Source of the DNA: Craterostigma plantagineum
Taxonomy: Eukaryota; Streptophyta; Magnoliopsida; Lamiales; Linderniaceae
Assembly: GCA_027422505.1 (NCBI GenBank)
Contig: JAPQWV010000001.1
Location: 4,650,001-4,714,000 of the forward strand
Direction: 5' to 3'
Length of the DNA stretch: 64,000 nt
The notes below the pieces were generated by a model that saw only the letters and a program-made list of their open reading frames with translations, was not told the origin of the DNA and searched no databases. Below, piece by piece: positions 44,275 to 55,646 of this stretch (its first letter is position 1; each line of letters starts with the position of its first letter). A program made the position numbers and the translations under genes.

Positions 44275-46983
44275 TTACCTCTTCTTCTTAGATAGATAAT
44301 CTCGATAGGGTTTACAGCCACGCTGAAATTCCAATTCATGCTGCTTCAAATTCCGAAATATTTCCATCTCATTCGCCCCGAAATTAAATGCGGGCCCATC
44401 GAACTTCAGTTCCACGGGGCAACCCAAGTCGAACAGCTCGCAATCTTCCATGTCAGCGCTTACGTCAGCACCGGGCTCTCTGCTTCTGAAAACATGGGTC
44501 GAAAACGCATCATCCTCGAATCCAAGAACAGTACCCCTCATCACATCGTTAAAGAACGACGGTCTATGGTAAGACAACTTCGACCCGTTAGAGCTCATAT
44601 CTCGCGCCACGTCATCATCATCATCAGCTGCAAGAGAAACAAAATCGTCGTCTGTCTTTTTATTACCGAGCCTCGAATTATGCTCCTCCACGGCCTCATT
44701 AACTCTAGCACATCGTTTTTCGAACTGAGAATGAGCAGAGAACGCGTCTGATTCTTCAGCGTGGAGCTCTCTTACATTTTTGAGTTCTTCAGCGCAAACT
44801 CCATGAAGGGCGGTCATGAAATGAGAAGGGAGGAAGGGGCCCACGAGTCTATCTGAAGGCCGAGCTTTGCGGGCCCATTTATTTCCACGCTGCTAAGGAC
44901 TCCTAAGATGAAAGGGCGGGATTTGGACCTGACGGGGAACATCAAGAACCTCCAAAGGCAGCAGCTTTTGGTTTTCGCGTTTTAGTTCAGAGTAAGTAGA
45001 GAAGGCCATCTCTAGCAGTTTTACAGGCAGATCGATGTAGTTGGTTTTCAAAGCAATTTCTTGTATGCTGATTGGCGAGCTGATATCTCCCAGAATGGGC
45101 TGTCTGAATGCCTTCAACTTCTGACAAATTTTAAGATGAAAACTGGAGGATTTTGATGTTTTTCGATTGTGAAGAAGCTTCGAACGATCTTGTTCGTTGT
45201 TCTCCATCATGTTCTCTCTTTTATCTGCAATAAACTGGGCCAGCTTGTCCCTTAAGTAGGCGTCAAGACATTCTAGCTTCAGCGGTCGGTATTTCTTTCT
45301 AACATCATATTCAGAAATCTTACTGTCAACGAAAAGATTGTCCTCAGAAAGAGTGCCCTTCTTCCTCTTATGACCTATTAGTGATATATTCCCCGATTCA
45401 TTCCTGGGTAGGTAATGCTGCACTTCTATTTTCCCAGACGACGTTAATCGAATCATTGCAAACCCGCCGAAACTACTCGGCGGAAACAGTTTCGCCGAAA
45501 CATCTGCGTTGAGAATGCTAAAGCCCGTCACCATATCTTTCTTCTGCCTCCAGTCGATCCAAAGAGGGAGGGAACCCTTGGATAAATCTTCGCTCATAAT
45601 GCAACTGCCACAGTTACAATCAACGCCCGATAATGAAAACTTCGATGGGAGCGCCAAAGCATAGTACGAGTTGAAAAACTTCGAAATTTCAGAAAAAAAG
45701 GTCTGATTTCCATTCTCATCTGGGCCATAGCAGAACAGATTGAATTCATTATCCCAAAACGAGCCCAGCAAAATGCAATTGCCCGATTTCGAAGCCCACT
45801 TATATCTATCATCTACTGCATTTGCTCTCAGACAAGATAAACTAAAGAATGCCATATACCTCGGATTCTGAAGGCCATGGGCCCAACGCAGGACAGGCAT
45901 CAACGGTTTCCTTACATCGCAGAGAAGAAGCAAATATCTTGTTGCAATGCTAAACAAGAATCCATCTTCAGTAGCCCTTGATAATACCAAAAAACCATCG
46001 TCTTTACCCATCGACAAAATCTCGAGCTTCTGCAAGCAACTAACACTAGTACTCTCCCCAAGAGACCTCGAATCGACCAAGAACACTGCGTCCCTACAAG
46101 AAACGATAAAAACCCTTGGATGCCAGCTGAATTCACATCCAAACCACCCTGCGAAGTCACCGTTACCCTCCGATTTCACCTTATCGTTCAAAGAAACCCT
46201 CAATTTTAACTTGAAACTCACTGACTTACTAGCCCCATCTTTGTTTCCCCTTACATCAAACAGCAGCAGCTGACCATTCTCCAATAGCACCAAACACTCC
46301 TCTCTGAAATGGGGGCTCCAACAAACCCCAGCCACTGCATTACCCCCCAATTGCTTAGCATTCAATCCGCCCAAGTAATCGATGGAAACATTAACGCCAA
46401 CAACGCTGACCATATGCCAAGAAACCGAATAATCAGTACAAACCATAAAAAATCCGACAATTCCATCCCCATCAAAGTCGTCAACCTCGTTAACCAACAG
46501 CCTCGTGATCCTCCTAAAGCCCACACAACCTTCCTCCACCACACGAATCATCCCATCGCTCGATTCCAAATTCCCGTCCTTCACCGAAGCCACACAAAAC
46601 CCCAATTTATCCCCGTTTTCTCCAGTGGGAAAGAACAGAACGATCAAATTTCTATCCACGACTTGAAGCACTTGAACAGAATTGAAACCGTCGAAGTGCG
46701 AAGCGTCGATGTTGGTGAATTCAGCACCTAGGAATGACGACAACAGAGAATAAGGGGCCGAAGAATAGTCTCGTAAGAACCTGGAAATTGTGAGATCGGA
46801 GTAGCGCGGCGGGAGGTGCCGCGCCATGGAAGGTGATTGAATGATGGTAGTGGGTTGACCGCTAGGCGTGAATATGAGCGGACCCAGGGGCGTTTTGGTA
46901 CTTTCAGCTGGGTAACGGAGTAGCGGCGGCGAGAAGGTGGAGGAGACCGGCCAGAGCGATTTCCACTCGGCCGAGAACTCCAT
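44275..46983 (-). CDS. TAF1C-like RNA polymerase I factor with in-frame TAG (possible pseudogene)
   Basis: A single long frame on the minus strand runs 696 codons from 46983 to a TAG at 44895-44893, then stays open in the same frame to 44275 (about 205 more codons). The first part starts MEFSAEWKSLWPVSSTF and contains tryptophan/aspartate-rich beta-propeller-like blocks (VAGVCWSPHFREECLVLLEN, FSWHPRVFIVSCRDAVFLVD, RWAHGLQNPRYMAFFSL) and a basic GHKRKKGT segment. The part after TAG keeps natural sequence (VGPFLPSHFMTALHG and an acidic stretch) and ends at an AG/GTAATT donor. I recognise it, moderately, as the plant protein annotated as TBP-associated factor RNA polymerase I subunit C, which helps start rRNA transcription. 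Homologues are about 900 residues, so the TAG probably truncates it. Confidence 0.6.
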
Positions 46984-47189
46984 GTGGTGCGTCGGCGGCG
47001 GTGCGGTTACTGCTCGGCGTGTGCCAATCGGAAAATCAGATATTAATCCACGCCTAAACTGCTACACATCTCGACCGAAATCCTGCATATATTTTGACAC
47101 TCACACTCACAAGTCCGACCAACGACAACGACGATCGTTCTTCGCAAAAGACGAACATCAAGAATATATATATATATATATATATATAC
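46984..47189 (-). promoter_or_regulatory. 5' region of the TAF1C-like gene
   Basis: GC-richer sequence directly upstream of the ATG. The part 47098-47165 (CACAAGTCCGACCAACGA...GACGAACATCAAGAATATA) recurs at 63897-63960, so it was duplicated. A (TA)n run then leads into a MITE and a Copia element, which have pushed the original upstream sequence to 51791 and beyond. Confidence 0.6.
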
Positions 47190-47411
47190 AGAGATGTTAT
47201 GGTGCTCAGCTTACATGACACCATCCGTGGGCACCTGTTGTATGGCATTTTTTTGTGCCACGTCAACATGTCAAATCAACCCCCGACGGGTTCAATAATC
47301 CCATGTGTAGGTTATAGATCAATAAAAAATTCCATTGTATGCTGATTTGACGCGTTGATGTTGTTGGTGTTCACGAAGGTGCTCACGCAAGATGAGCACC
47401 ATAACATTACT
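47190..47411. mobile_element. MITE, about 222 bp
   Basis: Ends are AGAGATGTTATGGTGCTCA and the complement of TGAGCACCATAACATTACT, agreeing over about 16 of 19 bases. It lies inside a (TA)n run, so the target duplication cannot be measured. No coding capacity. Family uncertain. Confidence 0.7.
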
Positions 47412-47439
47412 ATATATATATATATATATATTTAATATA

Positions 47440-47598
47440 TGTTAGAGTAGAATATATTTCTATAAGGACCTATTTGTAAATATTATAGGGTTAGACATAA
47501 AAACAGAGAAACTATTCGAGATGTATAAGAAGGAGCATCTGCTTAATCCTTCTGTTAATGAATGATAAGAAATCTTTTTACGTTTTATACTCTTTACA
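47440..47598 (+). repeat. Copia 5' LTR
   Basis: TGTTAGAGTAGAATATATTT to CTCTTTACA, directly followed by the primer-binding site. Confidence 0.92.
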
Positions 47599-47670
47599 TG
47601 GTATCAGAGCCAGCGAGCTCAAAATTGAAAATTGAATTTTAGGTCGAAGAGAAGGAAAGAAATTTCTGCA

Positions 47671-49920
47671 ATGGCTCATCAGGAAATTACGGATAATAAC
47701 AGTGAAGGAAATCAGATCCCTAAATCTAATCAAGAAAGCAGAAGACTGCGATCGGACATCCCCATCCTTGATTTGCAATGGAAAAGATGTACCTTATGGT
47801 GTGATCACTGCAAAACGGGAGGACATACAAGAGAGAATTGTTTTAGAATCCATGGATATCCTCAAAACAATAACAGAGGCGACAAAAAGGGGTGAAAGCG
47901 GTCAAGGTGGACCAAGAGGTGGACGGCTCCATAATCAAAGTTCAGGCAGATCTGGGGGGCAATGGAATGAAAATTTATCCAGAGCCAATTGAACCTCTAC
48001 AAATTCACAAGATTGTCAGCAGCTCCCTGCGAATATGAATGAAGGAGGTACAATGAAACCACAAATAACTGCAGATCAATATAAGAGACTTTTAGCAATC
48101 CTTGGAGAAGCTCAAGATTCAGCCCCAACAACTTCCTTCTCCAATCAAGTAGGTAAATCATCGGGTATGAATCATCCCACTACTCACGAATGGATAATAG
48201 ACACGGGGGCAAATAAACATATGATAGCTGATAAATCTTTGTTTGATGTGGGATCAATGATTGATAGGTCAGACTTGTATGTTAAATTGCCAAATGGAAA
48301 ATTAACTTTGGCTGCAAATTCTGGGACTGTTACACTGGCTGAAAATTTGAAATTGACTGATGTGCTATATGTACCTGAATTTAAACTCAACTTGTTGTCT
48401 GTATCTAGATTATCCATTGATGCCAATGTGTGTGTCACTTTCTATCCATGCTTTTGTATTATTCAGGAGATTGGGAATGGCATTATAAAGGGGATTGGTA
48501 GAATTTCGAATGGTCTTTACTACTTGGATATAGCTTATAGTAAATCTGACTGTATGAGAATGGAGCATGCTGAGAATTTGTGTAATAAAGGAAATCAGAT
48601 TTTCCTGTCGCAGCTAACAATGCTGATAATAATAAAGTTCTTTTATGGCATAAACGATTTGGTCACATCTCTTTCAACAGACTTGTTTCTTTATCTAGTT
48701 TGAATTTGAAAATTGTTGATAGTCACAAGTACTGTCCTATATGCCCATTAGCTAAGCATAGTAGGGCTAAATTTCCCACGAGGACAAGCATGACTACCTC
48801 AATAATGGAATTAGTACATATGGATGTGTGGGGGGCGTATAGGGAACCAACATATAAAGGTGAGCGATATTTTTTAACCATCGTAGACGATTACTCTAGG
48901 GCTACATGGGCCTTTCCTCTGATCAATAAATCAGAGGTATATGGTGTGATTAAAACGTTTTTAGCCTATGTGCAGAATCAATTCTCAACATGTATTAAAA
49001 CTATAAGAACAGATAATGCCCTAGAATTTTTTAGTTTTGACTGTAAGAAATTGTTTGCATCCCTAGGAATAATCCACCAAAGCTCATGTTCCTATACACC
49101 GCAACAAAATGGTGTAGTTGAAAGAAAACATCGGCATATTCTTGATATTGCTCGAGCATTAAAATTCCAATCACAAGTCCCAATAAAATATTGGGGTGAG
49201 TGTATAAAAACAGCTGTATATCTCATCAATAGGACTCCAACCCCTTTACTCAAAGGAAAAACTCCGTTTGATATCTTATATGGTAGAGAACCAAGTATTC
49301 AGCACTTAAGAATATTTGGCTGCTTGTGTTTTGCTAAAATCATGCCTCATTTTGATAAGTTTACAGAAAAGTCTAGGCCATGTGTGTTGATGGGTTATGC
49401 AGGCAATCAAAAGGCATACAAGCTACTCGACCTCAAAACTGAAAACTTTATTACGTCAAGAGATGTCATTTTTTATGAAGATAAATTTCCTTTTAGTTTT
49501 TATAAAAACAGCAATGATCATCAAGCTGCTGAAATAAAAAAGTATGAGAACTTTGTATTTGGTGAGCCTTTCTATTATGAGAATCCAACAGCAAGAGAGG
49601 ATGGTCTTGCTGAAAATGATAATACACAGCCTCTGTTAAGTGATGCAGGTGAAAGTGATTCTGGAGCGATAATATCAAATACAGACCCATCAGTGACAAC
49701 AGATCAGCCTGTCAGGAGGTCCAGCAGATCATGCAAACCACCAAATTGGTTAAAGGATTATGTATCGCCTTTTTCTAATGATGCTAATCAATGTTCTTCC
49801 AAATATCCTTTGTCCTTGCGTCTCCACTATGACAGAATCAGTCCAAAATATGCAACTTTTCTGGCTGCCCTCGCTAGTGAGGAAGTTCCCCAAGACCTTT
49901 CAAGAGGCTGTCAAGTCTGA
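47671..49920 (+). pseudogene. Copia gag remnant, protease and integrase
   Basis: From 47671 a very short gag carries a zinc knuckle (CDHCKTGGHTRENCFRIHGYP split here: CX2C with GHTRENC) but lacks the large UBN2 domain, so about 200 residues of gag have been lost. A frame change and TGA follow near 47895. The frame at 48035-48703 has the protease motif WIIDTGANKHMI, and a further shift at about 48600 leads into the integrase frame 48700-49920. That frame has the zinc-binding end (HKYCPICPLAKHSRAKF) and the D-D-E core (MDVWGAY, RTDNALEF, PQQNGVVERKHR). A shift at about 49885 ends it. Confidence 0.85.
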
Positions 49921-50027
49921 AAAATGGAGGAATGCCATGGAAGTAGAGATTTCAGCCTTGGATTCAAATAAAAACATGGAAGGTAGTAAATCTGCCTAAA
50001 GGTAAACGCCCTATAGGTTGTAGATGG

Positions 50028-51602
50028 GTGTACTCTATTAAGTATAGGGCTGATAGTACGATAGAAAGGTATAAGGCCCGTTTAGTTGCTAAGGGTTATA
50101 GTCAAGTAGAAGGAATTGATTATACCGATACATTTGCTCCTGTTGCTAAACATGTTACAATTAGGGTAATTATATCTCTTGCTTCTATATATGATTGGCC
50201 ACTTTGGCAAATGGATGTCACTAATGCCTTTTTACAGGGAGAATTGGTCGAGGAAGTATATATGACTATGCCACCGGGATTAGACTCGAGCGCCTCAGGT
50301 ATTGGTATCCAAGTTTGCAAGCTTGAAAAGCCATTGTATGGCTTAAAACAAGCTCCCCGCCAATGGAATAAAAAATTTACATTGGCGATGAGTGTATTTG
50401 GATTTGTACAATCAAAGAATGATTATTCTTTGTTTGTCAAATCAAGGGGGAGAAATATTGTCATATTATTAGTTTATGTGGATGATATCGTACTAACTGG
50501 GAATGATATTGATATGATGAATGAAACCAAGTGTTATTTGAATAAGACATTTCATATGAAGGATTTAGGTGAGCTAAGATATTTTTTGGGTATAGAAGTT
50601 GCTAGATCAAAGAAAGGAATTGTTCTCAATCAACGAAAGTATGTGCTAGAATTGTTGGGTGAAACTGGAATGCTAGGATCTAAGCCGTTAAGTATTCCGG
50701 TTGAACAAAATGTGAAGTTTATAGAAAATATTAAATCTGATGTATATCGTGATGATATTGTGAATTTTAATTGTTCTTTTGGTGACAAGCTGAGCACTGT
50801 TGAAGGCAATAAGCATGTATGTTCTGCTGGAAAAGTGCATTCTAATAGTAAGAGTTTGGGAAAAATAGGTGCTGCCCATGTGGAAACCAGCAAGGTTAAT
50901 GCTGAAGATGGTATAGATGTATATTTGTTTCGAAGAATTGTTGGTAAACTTATATACTTGTGCTTGACTAGACCGGACATCTCATATGCTGTTCATATCT
51001 TGTCACAACATATGCATAACCCAAATAAAGTTCACTTTGCTGCTTTATATAGAGTCTTGAGATACTTAAAAGGAAATCCGGGTCTTGGATTGTTTCTTAA
51101 TGCTAACAGTAAAGTGTGCTTGAAGGCCTTTTATGATGCAGATTGGGCGGCATGTCCAAATACAAGGAGATCATTGACAGGCTATTTGGTATTCCTTGGA
51201 GATTCTTTGATATCATGGAAGACAAAGAAGCAACGTACGGTGGCAAGAAGCTCGGCTGAGGCAGAGTATAGAGCGATGGCCATGGTCACAACAGAAGTAT
51301 TGTGGTTAAGAAGTTTGATGAAAGACATCGGAGTAAAAGATGATAGACCAGTTACAATATACTCGGATAGCAAGTCGGCGTTACAAATAGCAACAAATCC
51401 AGTTTATCACGAGAGAACAAAGCATATAGAAGTTGATTGTCACTTCATACGAGACAAGATTCAAGAGAATATAATCAAGACCGAATATCTTCCCTCTCAA
51501 GAACAACCGGCGGATTTACTAACCAAAGCCTTGGGAAGAGATCAATTTGAGTATTTGTTGTCCAAGTTTGGTGTTCTAAATTTGTATGAACATCAAACTT
51601 GA
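50028..51602 (+). CDS. Copia reverse transcriptase and RNase H
   Basis: A 524-residue open frame starts inside the reverse transcriptase domain: RWVYSIKYRAD lies just upstream of it, then ARLVAKGYSQVEGIDYTDTF, PLYGLKQAPRQWNKKF and the active site YVDDIVLTGND. RNase H follows with KAFYDADWAACPNTRRSLTG and SSAEAEYRAMA, ending near the purine tract. All key acidic residues are present. Residues 205-255 contain an unusual serine-rich insertion (NCSFGDKLSTVEGNKHVCSA) between RT and RNase H. Upstream frameshifts separate it from integrase, so it cannot be made as a normal polyprotein. Confidence 0.92.
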   Translation: MYSIKYRADSTIERYKARLVAKGYSQVEGIDYTDTFAPVAKHVTIRVIISLASIYDWPLWQMDVTNAFLQGELVEEVYMTMPPGLDSSASGIGIQVCKLEKPLYGLKQAPRQWNKKFTLAMSVFGFVQSKNDYSLFVKSRGRNIVILLVYVDDIVLTGNDIDMMNETKCYLNKTFHMKDLGELRYFLGIEVARSKKGIVLNQRKYVLELLGETGMLGSKPLSIPVEQNVKFIENIKSDVYRDDIVNFNCSFGDKLSTVEGNKHVCSAGKVHSNSKSLGKIGAAHVETSKVNAEDGIDVYLFRRIVGKLIYLCLTRPDISYAVHILSQHMHNPNKVHFAALYRVLRYLKGNPGLGLFLNANSKVCLKAFYDADWAACPNTRRSLTGYLVFLGDSLISWKTKKQRTVARSSAEAEYRAMAMVTTEVLWLRSLMKDIGVKDDRPVTIYSDSKSALQIATNPVYHERTKHIEVDCHFIRDKIQENIIKTEYLPSQEQPADLLTKALGRDQFEYLLSKFGVLNLYEHQT

Positions 51603-51609
51603 GGGGGAG

Positions 51610-51770
51610 TGTTAGAGTAGAATATATTTCTATAAGGACCTATTTGTAAATATTATAGGGTTAGACATAAAAACAGAGAAACTATTCGAGATGTATAAGA
51701 AGGAGCATCCGCTTAATCCTTCTGTTAATGAATGATAAAGAAATCTTTTTTACGTTTTATACTCTTTACA
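51610..51770 (+). repeat. Copia 3' LTR
   Basis: Matches the 5' LTR except CATCCGC for CATCTGC and two extra bases in homopolymer runs near the end. Confidence 0.92.
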
Positions 51771-51790
51771 TATATATATATATATATATA

Positions 51791-52029
51791 TCTCTTTATT
51801 GGATTTGACAAGGGCCCATTATGTAAACGCCCAAATGGCCCAGTTATAATAACAAAGGGAAGCGGTGAATGGTGATGAAGGTAAGAATTCGCATCTTTTT
51901 TATTTGAAGCACGAAAAAGGAAGTTGAACAAGAGAAAGTTTAGTGCTCATTATGAAATATTAAATTGTGAGCTAAAGGAGTGGGAAAAGTTTGTAAATTG
52001 CAGAAAGGGCAGCAATAAAAGACGATCCC
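51791..52029. other. Original upstream flank of the TAF1C-like gene
   Basis: CTCTTTATTGGATTTGACAA onwards also occurs at 63961-64000, right after the copy of 47098-47165. This shows it adjoined the TAF1C-like 5' region before the MITE and Copia insertions. No gene seen. Confidence 0.7.
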
Positions 52030-52220
52030 AGGGCAGCAATTTTTGCCCGAAATTGAATTATACGCGCTCAAATAACCATATTATTTACTGTTAAATGACC
52101 AGAATAACCCCAACTATTCACCTTCTGGTCATTTAACAGTAAATAATATGATCCAAGCTTAATCCACCTGCAGTAAGAGCGCGTGTAATCCAATTTCGGA
52201 CAAAAAACTGCTGTCAGAGG
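52030..52220. mobile_element. Foldback MITE
   Basis: Nearly the whole segment is a hairpin. Inner arms ATTATTTACTGTTAAATGAC and GTCATTTAACAGTAAATAAT are perfect complements around an 18-base loop (CCAACTATTCACC inside). Outer arms GGGCAGCAATTTTTGCCCGA and TCGGACAAAAAACTGCTGTC pair imperfectly, with CGCGCTC and GAGCGCG between. Confidence 0.8.
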
Positions 52221-52301
52221 GGTACGGTGCAACATTAGTTAAACCACGAGGGGGTCCCGTGCAATAAAAAAACCACGGGGATTTATGTGCATTTCGGTGA
52301 A

Positions 52302-55054
52302 TGTGGCGCCCCGCCATCTACTACTATTTTCTTACACTAACTTACGTGACTAAATAGAAATATAAATATATTAGATACAAAATACCGATATAATTTTTCA
52401 TTTTACATAGCAAATCATACACTGCTATTTTACAATACAAACATTATTCGAATGTTTTACATATAATACAAACATATTTTACAAACACAGCGCAATTAAC
52501 ATAACACCCGCCACACAGGTCGCATCCATGTACACACCACCCTCAAAAGTCACCGGAAGTTCCAGAAGGACCAGCCTCGCCTTTCACAGGCTCACGTACC
52601 GTGTTCACTGCGTCTACAACACATAAAAACATGGGATGAGCTATAAAGCTCAGTAAGTGGAAATATGCATGTATGCACGTGTCAACTAGCAAAGGCATCC
52701 GCGCCAGTGCTTTCTAATACTCACATACTCATATTATTCTTATTTCTTTCTCATTTCTTTTTTCATTTATATCTGGGCCCATAGCTAACTTACCACTCGC
52801 ACCACCATAACATGAGCTCGCATCCTTTACAGATAAAAATACGATAGTCGGCCCACTCTGGCTAGGACAAAACTAGGATTTATCTCCAGTTTTTCCATTC
52901 ACCAGGTCGCCCCTCTATCTGGCCATCATCATTTTTCATTGCGGTTGCCTTTCCTGGCACTCTGGCTTAGGCCATGTGTCTCGTCCAGGTGACCCTCGTC
53001 CGCTACCTAAATAATTTAGGTACATACATTCGACGGTTTTTCCCCCGTCGTGGTGCCTTTGTAGAAGTAGCTATCATTCTTTTACTACTTGACATCAATT
53101 ACTAATATCGTCAAACATATTTTGTTCTCAGACGATCTTATTCTGTGCATACTCATACTTCTAATCCTCACATCATTCGTGTATGCACATGCTCATGTCA
53201 CATAATAATGCAATAAATGTTTACTATGCAAAAGCATATCGAAACATTTCACTTCATCAATCATCACCACATATTCACATAAACAAATACATATAACACA
53301 AATTATGTGTTGTAGGTGAGATTCCCACTTACCTGACGTCCTTAAGCTAATTGCTAACCGGTCTGTTGAGTTTCCTAAAATATCGTCCTTTAACCACGAA
53401 AAGACAATAAAATCAGTTTATATATTATATTAGTTGACTACGTAAATTTTCGTTCGGAAATTCCATCAAAAAGTACGTTTGCCTATACCGTAAATTGACC
53501 CTGAAAACACCGAGAAACAAATTATGATCGGCGTTACGAAACACTATGCCCATTAGACTCAGAATATTTTTCTGATTAAATGGTATAAAAATATTTTTCC
53601 TCAAAACGTTTTATTCGTAGGGTTCTGATTCGCGAAGTGCATTACACGAACCCGCGAAATTCTACACAGTAACCAAGTTCGCAAAGTGTTACACAGTTTT
53701 GCGAACCCACACACAATTCGCAAAGTCTCTACAATTCACAAAACCATTCGCGAACTGATCACCTTACAGTTCGCGAATTTAAATCGACCCGCAAAACTTA
53801 GTTCACAAAAACAATTCGCAAAATAATAGTCCCAATTCACAAAAGTTACTGTTCATTCGCAAAAGTTACTGTTCATTCGCAAAGTGTTACTGTTCATTCG
53901 CAAAGCGAAATCACTGTTCACCCGCAAAGTTACTGTTCACTTTGCGAATTCACTGTTCACCCGCAAAGCGAAATCACTGTTCACCCGCGAAACTCACTTC
54001 GCACACCTCAATTCGCAAACCTCATTTTCACACTTACAATTCGCCAATCTTCTCACAATTCGCAAAGTTTTACACGTGAAATTGGCAAACTGATTCGCGA
54101 ACCCATTTTAAACTCACAATTCGCAAACTCTTAACAATTCGCGAAATTAATATCACACACACAGTTCGCAAAATTCATTCAACCCGCGAAACTCTCAATT
54201 CGCGAACTAATTCGCAAACTATTAAAAATTCGCGAACTCAACAAACACTGTTAATACCCAAAAACTTAAAACCTTCGATTAAAATCCATTTCTTTCAAGA
54301 ATGCGATGAACATCATAAAAACTTCAAAATATATTTAGACCCTTTAAATTAAAAATCTGTATAAAACCTGAGCAAATCTAACTTCTCACACTTAGAACAT
54401 ATTAAATCGTAATTAAAAACGTAAAAGTTAGAGTAGAAATTTATACCCTCTCCAAGCTTAAGTTCAACCTCTACAATTTGAGTTCTCCGTCTTCTCTCTA
54501 GATTATTTTTCTTATGATTGAATAAATGATTAATCTTACTTCTCCATTAGTGCTTTAGACAACAAAGGACAAAACCCAACGTTGATATTTACCTAATCCG
54601 AAAAGCATTGTCTCCCACTTGTCTTTCCTCCTTAATTATAATTAGTTTATTATTATAATATTTCCTAACTTCGAAGGTTCAAAGTTTGCACTTTGCACTT
54701 TGCAACTTTGCACTTCCACACTTTGCACTTCCCAACTTCAAAGGTTCAAAGTTCAATTCATAAAAACACTTTGCACTTCCACACTTCACGAATCCTTATA
54801 ATTCGCGAAGTATACTTCACAAACTCAAACATTTCGCGAACCTTTTAACTCGCGAAGTCTACCTCACATATTCATAATTCGCCACTTAAAATTGGCCCGT
54901 GAAAATTCTTATTTCACAATTCGCGAATCTTTGTAATTCGCCAACTTCCTAAATCTCACATAAGCACATAATATATAAAAATATGCAGTCATATAATCAC
55001 GTAATATGCATGCAAATTTATTGGCCGGCTTACTTACGGGACCCGGGTATTACA
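52302..55054 (-). repeat. Gypsy LTR, left copy (3' LTR in element orientation)
   Basis: It is 2753 bases long. Positions 53620-54260 and 54780-54960 are crowded with TTCGCGAA, TTCGCAAA and GTTCGCGAA words. The unit CGCAAAGTTACTGTTCA is repeated about six times around 53850-53980. A second cluster, CTTTGCACTTTGCAACTTTG, is at about 54690-54740. Confidence 0.93.
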
Positions 55055-55068
55055 TTCTCCCCCCTTAA
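55055..55068 (-). promoter_or_regulatory. Gypsy polypurine tract
   Basis: On the minus strand AAGGGGGGAGAA directly precedes the LTR start TGTAATACCC. Confidence 0.85.
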
Positions 55069-55097
55069 AGAGGATTTCGCCCCCGAAATCAGGTTAG

Positions 55098-55646
55098 TTA
55101 GAACAATTCTGGGTAGCGACTTCTCATATCATCTTCACGTTCCCATGTAGCTTCTTCCACCAGCTGATTCTGCCATAATACTTTCACTAATGGAATCTCT
55201 TTATTTCTCAGCCTCTTTACTTCATACATCAAAATTTCCACTGGTTTTTCCTCATAACTCAAATCTGGCTGAAGTTGTTTATGCACAAATTCATTCCTTA
55301 ATACATGATTCGGATCAGCAACATATTTTCTCAGCATTGACACATGAAAGACATCATGAACTTGTGCCAACGAAGCTGGTAACTCCAGTTGATAAGCTAC
55401 CTCGCCAACTCTTTTGATTATCTTGAAAGGTCCAATGTATCTTGGGCTTAACTTGCCCTTTCGCCCAAACCGTTTTACGCCTTTCATTGGTGATACTTTT
55501 AAAAATACCCAGTCATCAATTTTAAATTCCAATGACCTTCGCCTTTGGTTTGCGTAACTTTTCTGTCGACTTTGAGCCGTTCGCATTCTCTCTCGTATTT
55601 TTGTTATTGCCTCGGTCATCTCTTGAACCATGTCAGGCCCTAACAT
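55098..55646 (-). CDS. Gypsy integrase C-terminus and chromodomain
   Basis: The 182-residue frame holds the integrase C-terminal domain ([52 protein letters not shown]) and a chromodomain ([40 protein letters not shown]). Chromodomains steer integration to heterochromatin. It overlaps the end of the main frame by a few bases in a different frame. In intact relatives the two are one protein, so a single-base indel near 55645 separates them. Confidence 0.9.
   Translation of the reverse strand: MLGPDMVQEMTEAITKIRERMRTAQSRQKSYANQRRRSLEFKIDDWVFLKVSPMKGVKRFGRKGKLSPRYIGPFKIIKRVGEVAYQLELPASLAQVHDVFHVSMLRKYVADPNHVLRNEFVHKQLQPDLSYEEKPVEILMYEVKRLRNKEIPLVKVLWQNQLVEEATWEREDDMRSRYPELF

Larger units (their letters stand above)
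47440..51770 (+). mobile_element. Degenerate Ty1/Copia retrotransposon
   Basis: LTRs are 47440-47598 and 51610-51770, differing by one substitution and two single-base indels over about 160 bases. Primer site TGGTATCAGAGCC starts at 47599, and the purine tract TTGAGGGGGAG is at 51599-51609. Coding order is gag remnant, protease, integrase, reverse transcriptase, RNase H, the Copia order. Insertion is in a (TA)n run upstream of the TAF1C-like gene; any target copy is lost in the TA repeat. Frameshifts make it non-autonomous, although the similar LTRs show it is fairly young. Confidence 0.92.

Noticed and set aside
44893..44895. Programmed stop-codon read-through signal
   Set aside because: TAG CAG CGT only partly resembles the known UAG-CAR-YYA read-through context, so a nonsense mutation is preferred.
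53884..54093. Open frames LFIRKAKSLFTRK in both Gypsy LTRs (also 61295-61504)
   Set aside because: They translate the TTCGCAAAG repeat; found identically in both LTRs and without any domain.
53620..54260. E2F-type binding site array
   Set aside because: TTCGCGAA and TTCGCAAA do not fit the E2F consensus TTSSCGSS at the last positions, so I did not name a factor.
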